A DNA stretch of 15,362 nucleotides from CBDUQI01 sp965369325 (GTDB taxonomy: Bacteria; Pseudomonadota; Gammaproteobacteria; Steroidobacterales; JBCBZW01): assembly GCA_965369325.1 (NCBI GenBank), contig CBDUQI010000140.1:1-15362 (forward strand). Direction: 5' to 3'. A program made the translations under genes and the position numbers. This document shows, piece after piece, positions 1 to 7,446 of this stretch (position 1 is the stretch's first letter; each line of letters begins with the position of its first letter). The notes beneath the pieces were generated by a model. It saw only the letters and a list, made by a program, of their open reading frames with translations. It did not search any database and was not told the DNA's origin.

Positions 1-805
1 CGGGGCTGACGTCCAGCTCGCGGCGGAACAACGTTTCCAGTCGTCGCACCGAGACACCGGTCTGCGCCGCAATCGTGGTACTTGACAGCGGTTGCTGCAG
101 ATTGTCCTCCATCAGGCGGATGGCTGTTGCGACACGCGGTTCGGTACAGTCCAGGCGCCCCAGTGAGATGTGCGGCTGTCGGTCGGAGCTTAGATGTACC
201 TCGTCGTAAACAAAGGCGCTGGCCACCTGCAAGGCCAGCGGTGCGCCGTATCGGCAACGTACCAGGTGCAGCATCATATCGAGCGCCGGGGATGCGCCGC
301 CGGCGGTAAAGTAGCGGCCACTGATCACAAAGCGGTCGAGTACCACCCGCACCTGGTGGAAGGCGAGTGCGAAATCCTCAAGATCTTCCCAGTGGGTGGT
401 GGCCTGATGCCCATCCAGCAGCCCGGCCCGAGCCAGCAGCCAACTGCCCGACTCAATGCCGCCCATGGCGCGCATGTTCTGCGCCGCCCGCCGTAGCTTG
501 CGCACAAAGGCGGCACTGGCGTAGCGCTGCTGATCAAAGCCGGCGACGATCACCATGGCATCGGCACTTTCATGCTCGTTAAATTCACCTTGCGCGGGCA
601 GTTCTATCCCGCAGGTCAGATTGACCGGTGCACCATCCACTGACAGCACCTGCCACTCAAACACAGGCGCCTTGGCCAATCGGTTGGCGGCCCGCATGGG
701 GTCGAGTACTGAGGCCACGGACAGCACCGAGGACTGCGGCAGGATCAGCAAGTTCAGGCGCAACGGCGCCCGTTCGGAGCGGAAGATGCCGGCGGTGGCT
801 TTCAT
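1..805 (-). CDS. cdhR: GlxA/CdhR-family transcriptional regulator (partial, C-terminus beyond window)
   Basis: The reading frame runs leftward from an ATG at 803-805 and is open to the window edge, giving 268 residues with the C-terminus missing. Residues about 15-185 resemble the DJ-1/PfpI-like domain of GATase1-like AraC regulators. The elbow region reads GGIESGSWLLARAGLLDG, followed by ATTHWEDLEDF, both typical of GlxA/CdhR proteins. Residues about 225-268 begin an AraC-type helix-turn-helix (TTIAAQTGVSVRRLETLFRRE); the second helix-turn-helix lies outside. The family controls arginine, carnitine, betaine and dimethylglycine catabolism. The position, divergent from the carnitine genes, makes carnitine-responsive activation (CdhR role) the natural inference. 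The usual cysteine at the elbow is replaced by Glu-Ser, which is common in non-enzymatic members. The family call is firm; the effector is inferred from context. Confidence 0.88.
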   Translation of the reverse strand, partial: MKATAGIFRSERAPLRLNLLILPQSSVLSVASVLDPMRAANRLAKAPVFEWQVLSVDGAPVNLTCGIELPAQGEFNEHESADAMVIVAGFDQQRYASAAFVRKLRRAAQNMRAMGGIESGSWLLARAGLLDGHQATTHWEDLEDFALAFHQVRVVLDRFVISGRYFTAGGASPALDMMLHLVRCRYGAPLALQVASAFVYDEVHLSSDRQPHISLGRLDCTEPRVATAIRLMEDNLQQPLSSTTIAAQTGVSVRRLETLFRRELDVSP

Positions 806-840
806 CCTGTGCTGGCCAGGGTGTTGGGTCCGCTGGTGGT

Positions 841-901
841 TATTGTCACATTGCGTAATATCACAATTATCTAGCGTAAATTGCCAAGTCAGAAAGCGCA
901 A
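841..901. promoter_or_regulatory. Divergent promoter/operator with 21-22 bp phased repeats
   Basis: This AT-rich stretch lies between the divergent regulator and cdhC. GCGTAA occurs at 853-858 and 874-879, exactly 21 bp apart, and a near copy GCGCAA lies at 896-901, 22 bp further on. AraC-type activators usually bind direct half-sites two helical turns apart, so these are candidate half-sites for the adjacent regulator. A second pattern is the inverted pair ATTGT (842-846) and ACAAT (863-867). TTGTCA at 843-848 could be a -35 element, but no convincing -10 element could be assigned for either direction. Confidence 0.5.
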
Positions 902-904
902 CAT

Positions 905-926
905 TTTGATAATCAAACCTAGGTTT
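905..926. promoter_or_regulatory. Two interlocked palindromes just upstream of cdhC
   Basis: TTTGAT at 905-910 and ATCAAA at 912-917 form a perfect 6-bp inverted repeat around one base. The last three bases are shared with a second perfect 12-bp palindrome, AAACCTAGGTTT, at 915-926. The block ends two bases before the ribosome-binding site of cdhC, so a protein bound here could repress initiation or elongation. The second palindrome has no loop, so a DNA operator is more likely than an RNA hairpin. No regulator is identified for it. Confidence 0.4.
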
Positions 927-927
927 T

Positions 928-933
928 CTGGAG
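928..933 (+). promoter_or_regulatory. Ribosome-binding site of cdhC
   Basis: CTGGAG lies 7 bases before the ATG at 941. This selects that ATG over the in-frame ATG at 953, from which it is 19 bases away. Confidence 0.6.
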
Positions 934-940
934 ATACGCT

Positions 941-1864
941 ATGCCTTTGCAAATGAACCGTGAGGTCTTCATTACCTGCGCTGTGACCGGCTCCGGTAGC
1001 ACCCAGGAACGCTCGCATCTGGTCCCGCGCAGCCCCGAGCAGATCGCCGCCAGTGCGATTGATGCTGCCAAGGCGGGCGCCGCAGTGGTGCATTGCCATG
1101 TACGCGATCCGCAAACTGGCGCCGCTGCGCGCACGCCCGCGTTGTATCGGCAGCTCACCGACCGTATCCGCGAGGCCGATGTAGATGTGGTGCTCAATCT
1201 TACTGCGGGGATGGGCGGCGACATGGTGTTCGGCACCGAGGAGTCACCCCTGCCGCTCAACCCGCAGGGCACCGATATGGCTGGCGCAACCGAGCGCATG
1301 GCACACGTGGCCGAGTGCTTGCCGGAGATCTGCACCCTGGATTGCGGCACGATGAATTTCGCCGAAGCGGATTACGTGATGACCAACACCCCTGGCATGT
1401 TGCGCGCGATGGGCCGCATTGCGCGCGAGTTGGGCGTGCGGGTGGAAATCGAAGCGTTTGATACCGGCCACCTGTGGCTGGCGCAGCAACTGGTGAAGGA
1501 AGGGATAATTGCGGATCCGGTGCTGGTGCAAATGTGCATGGGCATCCCGTGGGGCGCACCCGATGATTTGAATACGTTTATGGCGATGGTGAACAACCTG
1601 CCGGCCGGGTGGCAGTTCTCCGCCTTCTCTATCGGACGTAATGAGATGCCGTTTGTCGCGGCTGCGGTACTCGCGGGCGGCAATGTGCGCGTGGGCTTGG
1701 AAGACAATCTTTATCTGGACAAAGGTGTGCTGGCCACCAATGCTCAGTTGGTAGAGCGTGCCGCGAGCATCGTCACTAACATGGGCGCTCGGATTCTGAG
1801 CCCGGCGGAAGTTAGGGATAAGTTGCAGCTGAAAAAACGTGCCCCTGTGTCCGTACCCGCATGA
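941..1864 (+). CDS. cdhC: 3-dehydrocarnitine cleavage enzyme (BKACE, DUF849 family)
   Basis: 307 residues, slightly above the roughly 270-300 usual for beta-keto acid cleavage enzymes. The family condenses a beta-keto acid with acetyl-CoA and releases a new CoA ester plus acetoacetate. CdhC does this with 3-dehydrocarnitine, giving betainyl-CoA and acetoacetate. Family features visible are the first strand VFITCAVTGS (residues 9-18), the metal-binding HCH pair (His51 and His53) in VVHCHVRDP, and the late glutamate Glu253 in VGLEDNLYL, the expected third metal ligand. It is the first gene of the operon and lies 20 bases ahead of the fused carnitine dehydrogenase/thioesterase, which makes its substrate and consumes its product. 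That pairing is why the carnitine-specific member is chosen over other BKACE enzymes. Cytoplasmic. Confidence 0.9.
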   Translation: MPLQMNREVFITCAVTGSGSTQERSHLVPRSPEQIAASAIDAAKAGAAVVHCHVRDPQTGAAARTPALYRQLTDRIREADVDVVLNLTAGMGGDMVFGTEESPLPLNPQGTDMAGATERMAHVAECLPEICTLDCGTMNFAEADYVMTNTPGMLRAMGRIARELGVRVEIEAFDTGHLWLAQQLVKEGIIADPVLVQMCMGIPWGAPDDLNTFMAMVNNLPAGWQFSAFSIGRNEMPFVAAAVLAGGNVRVGLEDNLYLDKGVLATNAQLVERAASIVTNMGARILSPAEVRDKLQLKKRAPVSVPA

Positions 1865-1883
1865 GCACGGCAAGGGGCGGCGC

Positions 1884-3374
1884 ATGAAAGCGGCAGTGAT
1901 CGGTGGTGGAGTAATTGGTGGCGGCTGGGCCGCGCGCTTCGCCCTCAACGGCTGGCAGGTGAGTATTTACGATCCCGACCCGCGCGCGACAGAAAAACTA
2001 GATCAGGTAATGGCCAATGCGCGTCGCGCGTTACCCCAACTGGCGGATGTGCCAATGCCGGAGGAAGGCGAGGTGCGCTTGGTGGCCACCCTGGCCGAAG
2101 CGGTGGCCGGTGCGCAGTGGGTGCAGGAGAGCGTGCCCGAGCGGCTGGATATCAAACATCAGGTGATGGCAAAGGTGCAGCAACACGCGCCGTCCGACGC
2201 CATCATTGCCTCATCCACCTCGGGTTTTAAACCCTCGCAGTTGCAGGTGGGCTGCGAGCAGCCTGATCGGGTGATTGTGGCGCATCCGTTTAATCCCGTG
2301 TACCTGCTGCCGCTGGTTGAACTGGTGAGTACACCCGCCTGCGACTCGGCCGTGATGGCACGGGCAGAGCAACTTTTACAAGCGCTCGGCATGGCGCCCC
2401 TGCGTATTAACAAAGAGATCGATGCCCACGTTGCTGATCGTTTGCTAGAGGCGGTGTGGCGTGAGGCGCTGTGGCTGATTAATGACGATATCGCCACCAC
2501 CACCCAGGTGGACGATGCCATTCGTTTTGGTTTTGGTTTGCGTTGGGCGCAGATGGGCCTGTTCGAAACCTACCGTCTCGCTGGCGGCGAGGAAGGCATG
2601 GCGCACTTCATTCGCCAGTTTGGTCCCGCGTTGCAATGGCCGTGGACCAAGTTAACGGATGTGCCGGAGCTGACCGAGGAGCTGGTTGAGAAAATCGCCA
2701 GCCAGTCCGACGCACAATCCGGTGCGTACTCGATCGGCGAGCTGGAACGCATTCGCGATGACAACCTGGTCGGCTTTTTGCGCGTGCTCAAAGACCGCCG
2801 CTGGGGCATTGGCGAGCATTTGACCGCGCATGATCAGCGCCTCGCTGCCCGGCTTGATCCGCAGGCCCCGCACGGCGAGGTGCGCGCGGATGAGCGGGCA
2901 CATCCGATACATACCCTGAGCTGCCGCGTGTTGCCCGCGTGGATCGACTACAACGGCCACATGACCGAGTTCCGGTACTTGCAGGTGTTCGCCGAGGCCT
3001 CCGACGTGTTGCTGCTGCGTATCGGGATGGACCCGGCGTACATTGAAACCGGGTGCAGTTACTACACGGTGGAGACACACATCATGCACATTGATGAGAA
3101 CGCCGTGGGGGCGCAAATGTACGTGCTAACCCAGGTGCTTCATGCGGATGAAAAACGCCTGCACGTGTTCCATCAGTTGCTGGCGCGCGAAGACGATCGC
3201 CTGCTGGCAACCGGCGAGCATATGTTCCTGCATGTGGATCGCAATCAGGGCAAATCGTGCCCGGCGGGTGAGGGCATCATGCAGCACTTGCGTCCACTGG
3301 CTGGGGCGCACGCCGGCCTGAGCAAACCGGAACTTGCGGGTCGCTACGTCGGCCAACGCAAAGCCAAAAAGTAG
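1884..3374 (+). CDS. cdhA: Bifunctional L-carnitine dehydrogenase / betainyl-CoA thioesterase (CdhA-CdhB fusion)
   Basis: 496 residues from the ATG at 1884. This start is preferred over an upstream in-frame ATG at 1839 because it has a purine-rich AAGGGGCGG just upstream and begins directly with the Rossmann strand. Residues 1-320 are a 3-hydroxyacyl-CoA-dehydrogenase-like L-carnitine dehydrogenase: NAD loop GGGVIGGGWAARF (7-19) and the catalytic-histidine motif HPFNP (134-138). Residues about 342-490 are a hotdog-fold (4HBT) thioesterase with WIDYNGHMTEFRYLQVF (353-369), as in CdhB. The first half oxidises L-carnitine to 3-dehydrocarnitine with NAD+. The second hydrolyses the betainyl-CoA made by CdhC to glycine betaine. 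The two are separate genes in Pseudomonas aeruginosa, but fused versions are known in other proteobacteria. Cytoplasmic. Confidence 0.92.
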   Translation: MKAAVIGGGVIGGGWAARFALNGWQVSIYDPDPRATEKLDQVMANARRALPQLADVPMPEEGEVRLVATLAEAVAGAQWVQESVPERLDIKHQVMAKVQQHAPSDAIIASSTSGFKPSQLQVGCEQPDRVIVAHPFNPVYLLPLVELVSTPACDSAVMARAEQLLQALGMAPLRINKEIDAHVADRLLEAVWREALWLINDDIATTTQVDDAIRFGFGLRWAQMGLFETYRLAGGEEGMAHFIRQFGPALQWPWTKLTDVPELTEELVEKIASQSDAQSGAYSIGELERIRDDNLVGFLRVLKDRRWGIGEHLTAHDQRLAARLDPQAPHGEVRADERAHPIHTLSCRVLPAWIDYNGHMTEFRYLQVFAEASDVLLLRIGMDPAYIETGCSYYTVETHIMHIDENAVGAQMYVLTQVLHADEKRLHVFHQLLAREDDRLLATGEHMFLHVDRNQGKSCPAGEGIMQHLRPLAGAHAGLSKPELAGRYVGQRKAKK

Positions 3375-3386
3375 CGGAGGCGGTTA

Positions 3387-4547
3387 ATGGATTTCGGATT
3401 AAGCAACGAGCAACAGATGCTGGTGGACTCCGTGCGCGCCTTTGTCGAGCGCGAAATCTACCCGCATGAAGCGCAGGTGGAGCGCACCGGTCAGGTACCG
3501 CGCGAGCTGGGTTTGGAGATTGCTGATAAATGTAAAGAGCTGGGGTTTTTTGCGGCCAATATTCCTGTTGAAGCAGGCGGCGGTGGGCTGGACGAGCTGG
3601 ACTTTGCGCTGCTGGAGCGCGAGCTTGGCCGGGGCTCGATGGGGTTAACGGTGTTCTTCGGTCGCCCCTCCGGCATCCTGATGGCATGTGAGGGCGAGCA
3701 GCGTGAGCGTTACCTGCTGCCGGCCGTGCGCGGGGACAAGTTTGACGCGCTGGCCATGTCCGAGCCTAACGCCGGTTCCGACGTGCGCGGCATGAAGTGT
3801 ACGGCCGTGCCCGACGGCGGCGACTGGATTGTCAACGGCACCAAGCATTTTATCTCGCACGCCGACATCGCCGATTTTCTCATCTGCTTCATCGCTACGG
3901 GCGAGGAGCAGACGCCGCGTGGACCGAAGAAGAAAATTTCCTGCTTCCTGGTGGATCGCGGCACCAACGGATTCGAAATTTTGCCCGGCTACAACTCCGT
4001 GTCTCATCGCGGTTACCACAACTGTATCTTGAATTTCGACAACTGCCGGTTGCCCAAGAGCCAGCTGCTGGGCGAAGTACATCAGGGTTTTGCGCTGGCC
4101 AATGAGTGGCTGGCGACCACGCGTCTCACTGTGGCCACCATGAGCGTGGGGCGCGCCCGACGTGCGTTTGAGATGGCCGTGCCCTATGCGGCCGAGCGCA
4201 AGCAGTTCGGCCAACAGATCGGAAAATTCCAGGGCGTGTCTTTCAAACTGGCCGATATGATCACGGAGATTGATGCGGCGGATTGGCTAACGCTGTCGGC
4301 CGCGTGGCGTCTCACCCAGGGCAAGTCAGCCGACCGGCAAATCGCCAGCGCCAAGCTTTACGCAACCGAGATGCTGGCACGGGTAACGGATGAGGCGATT
4401 CAGATTTACGGTGGCATGGGGTTGATGGATGACCTGCCGCTGGCGCGCTTCTGGCGCGATTCGCGGGTCGAGCGCATCTGGGACGGCACCTCGGAGATCC
4501 AGCGGCATATCATCAGCCGCGATTTGCTGCGCCCGCTGGGCGGCTAG
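3387..4547 (+). CDS. Acyl-CoA dehydrogenase, probably gamma-butyrobetainyl-CoA dehydrogenase
   Basis: 386 residues, the normal length of an FAD acyl-CoA dehydrogenase. GGAGG at 3376-3380 sits 6 bases before the ATG. Family marks are AMSEPNAGSD (123-132), NGTKHFIS (150-157), ERKQFGQQIGKFQ (270-282), and the C-terminal IQIYGGMGLMDDLP with IWDGTSEIQR. The position that holds the catalytic glutamate in many members (YEGTSE) is Asp366 here (WDGTSE), so the base is either this aspartate or a residue elsewhere, as in isovaleryl-type enzymes. Flanked by carnitine genes, a CoA ligase and a CaiD homologue, its likely reaction is gamma-butyrobetainyl-CoA to crotonobetainyl-CoA. A CaiA-like role in the reverse direction is less likely in an aerobic operon. 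The family is certain; the substrate is inferred. Confidence 0.85.
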   Translation: MDFGLSNEQQMLVDSVRAFVEREIYPHEAQVERTGQVPRELGLEIADKCKELGFFAANIPVEAGGGGLDELDFALLERELGRGSMGLTVFFGRPSGILMACEGEQRERYLLPAVRGDKFDALAMSEPNAGSDVRGMKCTAVPDGGDWIVNGTKHFISHADIADFLICFIATGEEQTPRGPKKKISCFLVDRGTNGFEILPGYNSVSHRGYHNCILNFDNCRLPKSQLLGEVHQGFALANEWLATTRLTVATMSVGRARRAFEMAVPYAAERKQFGQQIGKFQGVSFKLADMITEIDAADWLTLSAAWRLTQGKSADRQIASAKLYATEMLARVTDEAIQIYGGMGLMDDLPLARFWRDSRVERIWDGTSEIQRHIISRDLLRPLGG

Positions 4548-4550
4548 TCG

Positions 4551-6668
4551 ATGGCGTCATTGTCGCGTTTGCTGGCCCCTTCGAGCATTGCTGTGTTCGG
4601 TGGCACCTGGGCGCATAACGTGATTGAGCAATGCCGACGGATGGGTTATCGGGGGAACATCTGGCCGGTGCACCCGAGCCGCGATGAGATAGAGGGTGTG
4701 CGCTGCTACCGCTCGGTGTCGGCATTGCCGCACGCGCCGGACGCAGCCTTCATCGGCGTCAATCGCGCGGCCACCGTGGATCTCGTGGCGCAACTGGCGG
4801 CGTGCGGGGCAGGCGGCGCGGTGTGTTTTGCCTCGGGCTTCAGTGAGGCCGAGGCCGAAGATGATGCCGCGCCAGCTATGCAGCAGGCGTTACTGGCTGC
4901 CGCCCAGGAGATGCCGATTATCGGTCCCAATTGTTACGGTTTCGTTAACTATCTGGACGGTGCGCCGCTGTGGCCCGATCAACATGGCGGTATGCGGGTG
5001 ACCTCGGGCGTTGCGCTGATTACCCAATCCTCGAACATTGCTATCAACATGAGCATGCAGCAGCGTGGATTGCCCATCGCGTACGTGGTCACCGTAGGCA
5101 ACCAGGCGCAGTTGGGTATTGCGCACATTGGTACGCATTTGCTGAGCGACGAACGCGTCACTGCGCTGGGTTTGTACATCGAGGGGTTTTCGGATCTGCG
5201 CGCCTTCGAGGCGATGTCGCGCCTGGCGCATCAATTAAACAAACCGGTAGTGGTGCTGAAACCCGGGCGCAGCCACCAAGCGCGCGCGGCCAGCGCCTCG
5301 CACACCGCCTCGCTGGCCGGGCAGTTTGCAGGCGCTCGCGCACTGCTGGAGCGGCTGGGGTTTGCATTGGTAAATTCGGTGGCGGTGTTTCTAGAGACCT
5401 TAAAGCTGCATCACGTCGCCGGGCCATTGCAGGGTCGGCGCCTGGCCAGCATGAGTAGTTCAGGCGGCGAGGCTGCGCTAATCGCCGACAATGCCCAGCT
5501 TGCCGGCGTCGAATTCCCGTCGTTGCCTGCTACTACCGAGCAAGCGCTACGCAAGTGGTTGGGGCCGCGGGTGTATCTGGCTAATCCGCTGGACTATCAC
5601 ACCTATATCTGGGGCGATGTGCAGGCGATGCGTGAGGTGTATCTGGCGGTGATGGACGCCGGTTACGATCTCACCGTGCTGGTGCTGGATATTCCGCGTG
5701 CTGATCATTGCGATCCCAGCAGCTATTTGCCGGCAGTGGAGGCTTTTGTCGATGCGGCACGCCAGCGTCGACATACTGGCGCTGTCGGATTGCTCTCGTT
5801 GATGGGCGAGAATCTTTCGGAGGCGTGGGCCGAGCGGTTTCGCGAAGCGGGCATTGTACCTTTGCACGGTCTTGATCACGCGCTGGCAGCGGCGGATGCG
5901 GCGGCCACCTGGTTGGAGTACGTAGCACCGGATACGCCGCTGCTGCTGCCATGCGGCACAGATCAGCCGTGTGCTGGTCGGGCAATGGCACGGCGTCGCT
6001 TGTTGCGCTCGCCAATAGATACTGGTGAACGTGCCGAACCTGTTGAATGCATGTTGCGCGAACGCCTGGCCGACTGCGGTGTGCCGTTTGCGCCCTGGTG
6101 CTACGCGGGCAGCCAGGATGCGCTGGTGGCAGCGACCAAAAACCTCACCTTTCCGCTGGCGCTAAAAGCGTGCGGCGTGGCGCACAAAACCGAAAGCGCC
6201 GCATTGCAGCTCGGGCTGCAGTCAACCCAATCGGTGCTCGATGCAGCCAACGCGATGCCCGCGGCGGCGCAGGGCTGGCTGCTGGAGAGCATGGTGAATG
6301 ACGCGCTGGCCGAGCTGCTGGTGGGGATCGTGCACGATGCAGCGCATGGCTATGTACTGACGCTTGGCGCTGGCGGCACCGATACCGAGCTGTTGCGCGA
6401 CCGTGTGTCCGTGCTGTTGCCCGTCGCGCCCGAACAAATTTTAACGGCACTCAAAAGGCTGCGTATCTATCCCAAACTGACCGGATTCCGTGGGCAACCG
6501 GGGGTGGCTATGGATGCGCTTGTTAAGGCGGTGCAGGGGCTGGCGAAGTTCGTCACGGATCACCACGGTGTGATCGAAGATATTGAAATTAATCCGTTGA
6601 TCCTGCGCGAACACGACGCGGTTGCCGTGGATGCGCTATTGCATATGAGGCAAGCAGAGCATGAGTGA
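4551..6668 (+). CDS. NDP-forming acyl-CoA synthetase (acetate-CoA ligase, ADP-forming type)
   Basis: 705 residues with the full alpha-beta fused layout. Residues about 5-130 are a CoA-binding Rossmann domain starting LLAPSSIAVFGG and ending IIGPNCYG (123-130). Residues about 150-450 are succinyl-CoA-ligase-like. SHTASLAG (250-257) contains His251, the expected phospho-histidine. Residues about 480-700 are the ATP-grasp half, with FPLALKACGVAHKTES and a C-terminal IEDIEINPL. The enzyme makes an acyl-CoA from acid, CoA and ATP, giving ADP and phosphate. It starts 3 bases after the acyl-CoA dehydrogenase stop and overlaps the CaiD homologue by 8 bases, so activation of gamma-butyrobetaine, crotonobetaine or carnitine is the likely job. 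It would replace the unrelated CaiC or CaiB enzymes. The substrate is not shown by the sequence. Confidence 0.85.
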   Translation: MASLSRLLAPSSIAVFGGTWAHNVIEQCRRMGYRGNIWPVHPSRDEIEGVRCYRSVSALPHAPDAAFIGVNRAATVDLVAQLAACGAGGAVCFASGFSEAEAEDDAAPAMQQALLAAAQEMPIIGPNCYGFVNYLDGAPLWPDQHGGMRVTSGVALITQSSNIAINMSMQQRGLPIAYVVTVGNQAQLGIAHIGTHLLSDERVTALGLYIEGFSDLRAFEAMSRLAHQLNKPVVVLKPGRSHQARAASASHTASLAGQFAGARALLERLGFALVNSVAVFLETLKLHHVAGPLQGRRLASMSSSGGEAALIADNAQLAGVEFPSLPATTEQALRKWLGPRVYLANPLDYHTYIWGDVQAMREVYLAVMDAGYDLTVLVLDIPRADHCDPSSYLPAVEAFVDAARQRRHTGAVGLLSLMGENLSEAWAERFREAGIVPLHGLDHALAAADAAATWLEYVAPDTPLLLPCGTDQPCAGRAMARRRLLRSPIDTGERAEPVECMLRERLADCGVPFAPWCYAGSQDALVAATKNLTFPLALKACGVAHKTESAALQLGLQSTQSVLDAANAMPAAAQGWLLESMVNDALAELLVGIVHDAAHGYVLTLGAGGTDTELLRDRVSVLLPVAPEQILTALKRLRIYPKLTGFRGQPGVAMDALVKAVQGLAKFVTDHHGVIEDIEINPLILREHDAVAVDALLHMRQAEHE

Positions 6669-7446
6669 ATCGCCGATCAAAACGCGTATCGAAGGCGCTA
6701 TTCTGGAGGTCACCATCGATCGCCCGAATGCGAATGCCATTGACTTGGTTACCAGTCGCATCATGGGTGATATTTTTGCCGATTTCCGCGACGATGAGAA
6801 TCTGCGGGTGGCTTTGTTGACCTCTACCGGAGAGAAGTTCTTTTGCCCGGGGTGGGATCTGAAGGCGGCGGCGGCGGGCGATGCAGTGGATGGCGACTAC
6901 GGGGTGGGTGGCTTCGGCGGGTTGCAGGAGTTGCCGGATCTGAACAAGCCGGTGATCTGTGCCATCAACGGCATTTGTTGTGGTGGCGGCCTTGAGATTG
7001 CGCTGTCCACCGATCTCATTCTCGCGGCCGAGCACGCTACTTTTGCCCTGCCAGAAATTCGCTCTGGCACCGTGGCGGACGCCGCATCGATAAAGCTGCC
7101 AAAACGCATTCCCTATCACATTGCGATGGATATGCTGTTTACTGGCCGCTGGCTGGATGCGCAAGAGGCGCATCGCTGGGGGTTTGTCAACGAGGTGTTA
7201 CCCAAAGAGGCGTTGCTGCCGCGTGCCTGGGAGCTGGCGCGCACGCTGGAGAGCGGTCCGCCCCTAGTCTACGCGGCAATTAAGGAGGTGGTGCGGGAGG
7301 CGGAAAACTCCAAGTTTCAGGAACTGCTGCATCGGGTCACCCAGCGGCAACTAAAAACTGTCGATACCCTCTACGGCAGCGAAGATCTGCATGAGGGGGC
7401 ACTGGCGTTTACCGAAAAACGTGATCCCGTATGGAAGGGGCGCTGA
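6661..7446 (+). CDS. caiD: Carnitinyl-CoA dehydratase (crotonobetainyl-CoA hydratase), CaiD-like
   Basis: 261 residues, the same length as Escherichia coli CaiD and recognisably similar along its whole length, from MSES at the start to LAFTEKRDPVWKGR at the end. Both crotonase catalytic glutamates are present: Glu112 in GGGLEIA and Glu132 in LPEI, one residue from the E. coli positions. The oxyanion-hole segment KFFCPGWDLKAA (59-70) is intact. One difference is GTVADAASIKLPK (136-148), where most crotonases carry a proline and a glycine pair. It interconverts crotonobetainyl-CoA and L-carnitinyl-CoA; next to the acyl-CoA dehydrogenase, hydration is the probable direction. The start overlaps the preceding stop (ATGAGTGA), which suggests translational coupling. 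Confidence 0.9.
   Translation: MSESPIKTRIEGAILEVTIDRPNANAIDLVTSRIMGDIFADFRDDENLRVALLTSTGEKFFCPGWDLKAAAAGDAVDGDYGVGGFGGLQELPDLNKPVICAINGICCGGGLEIALSTDLILAAEHATFALPEIRSGTVADAASIKLPKRIPYHIAMDMLFTGRWLDAQEAHRWGFVNEVLPKEALLPRAWELARTLESGPPLVYAAIKEVVREAENSKFQELLHRVTQRQLKTVDTLYGSEDLHEGALAFTEKRDPVWKGR

Noticed and set aside
82..956. Several plus-strand frames of 70-133 codons at the left end
   Set aside because: They overlap the regulator on the minus strand, which has clear GlxA/AraC motifs. Their own sequences show no motif.
1244..1948. 234-codon minus-strand frame antisense to cdhC
   Set aside because: It has low-complexity His/Arg/Pro composition without any domain, while the plus strand encodes a clear BKACE protein.
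3387..4547. Reading the acyl-CoA dehydrogenase and CaiD genes as an anaerobic caiTABCDE-type carnitine reduction system
   Set aside because: There is no CaiT, CaiB or electron-transfer flavoprotein gene. The presence of CdhA, CdhC and an O2-dependent dioxygenase points to aerobic oxidation.
6589..7173. 194-codon minus-strand frame over caiD
   Set aside because: Antisense to a gene with full-length CaiD similarity; no recognisable domain.
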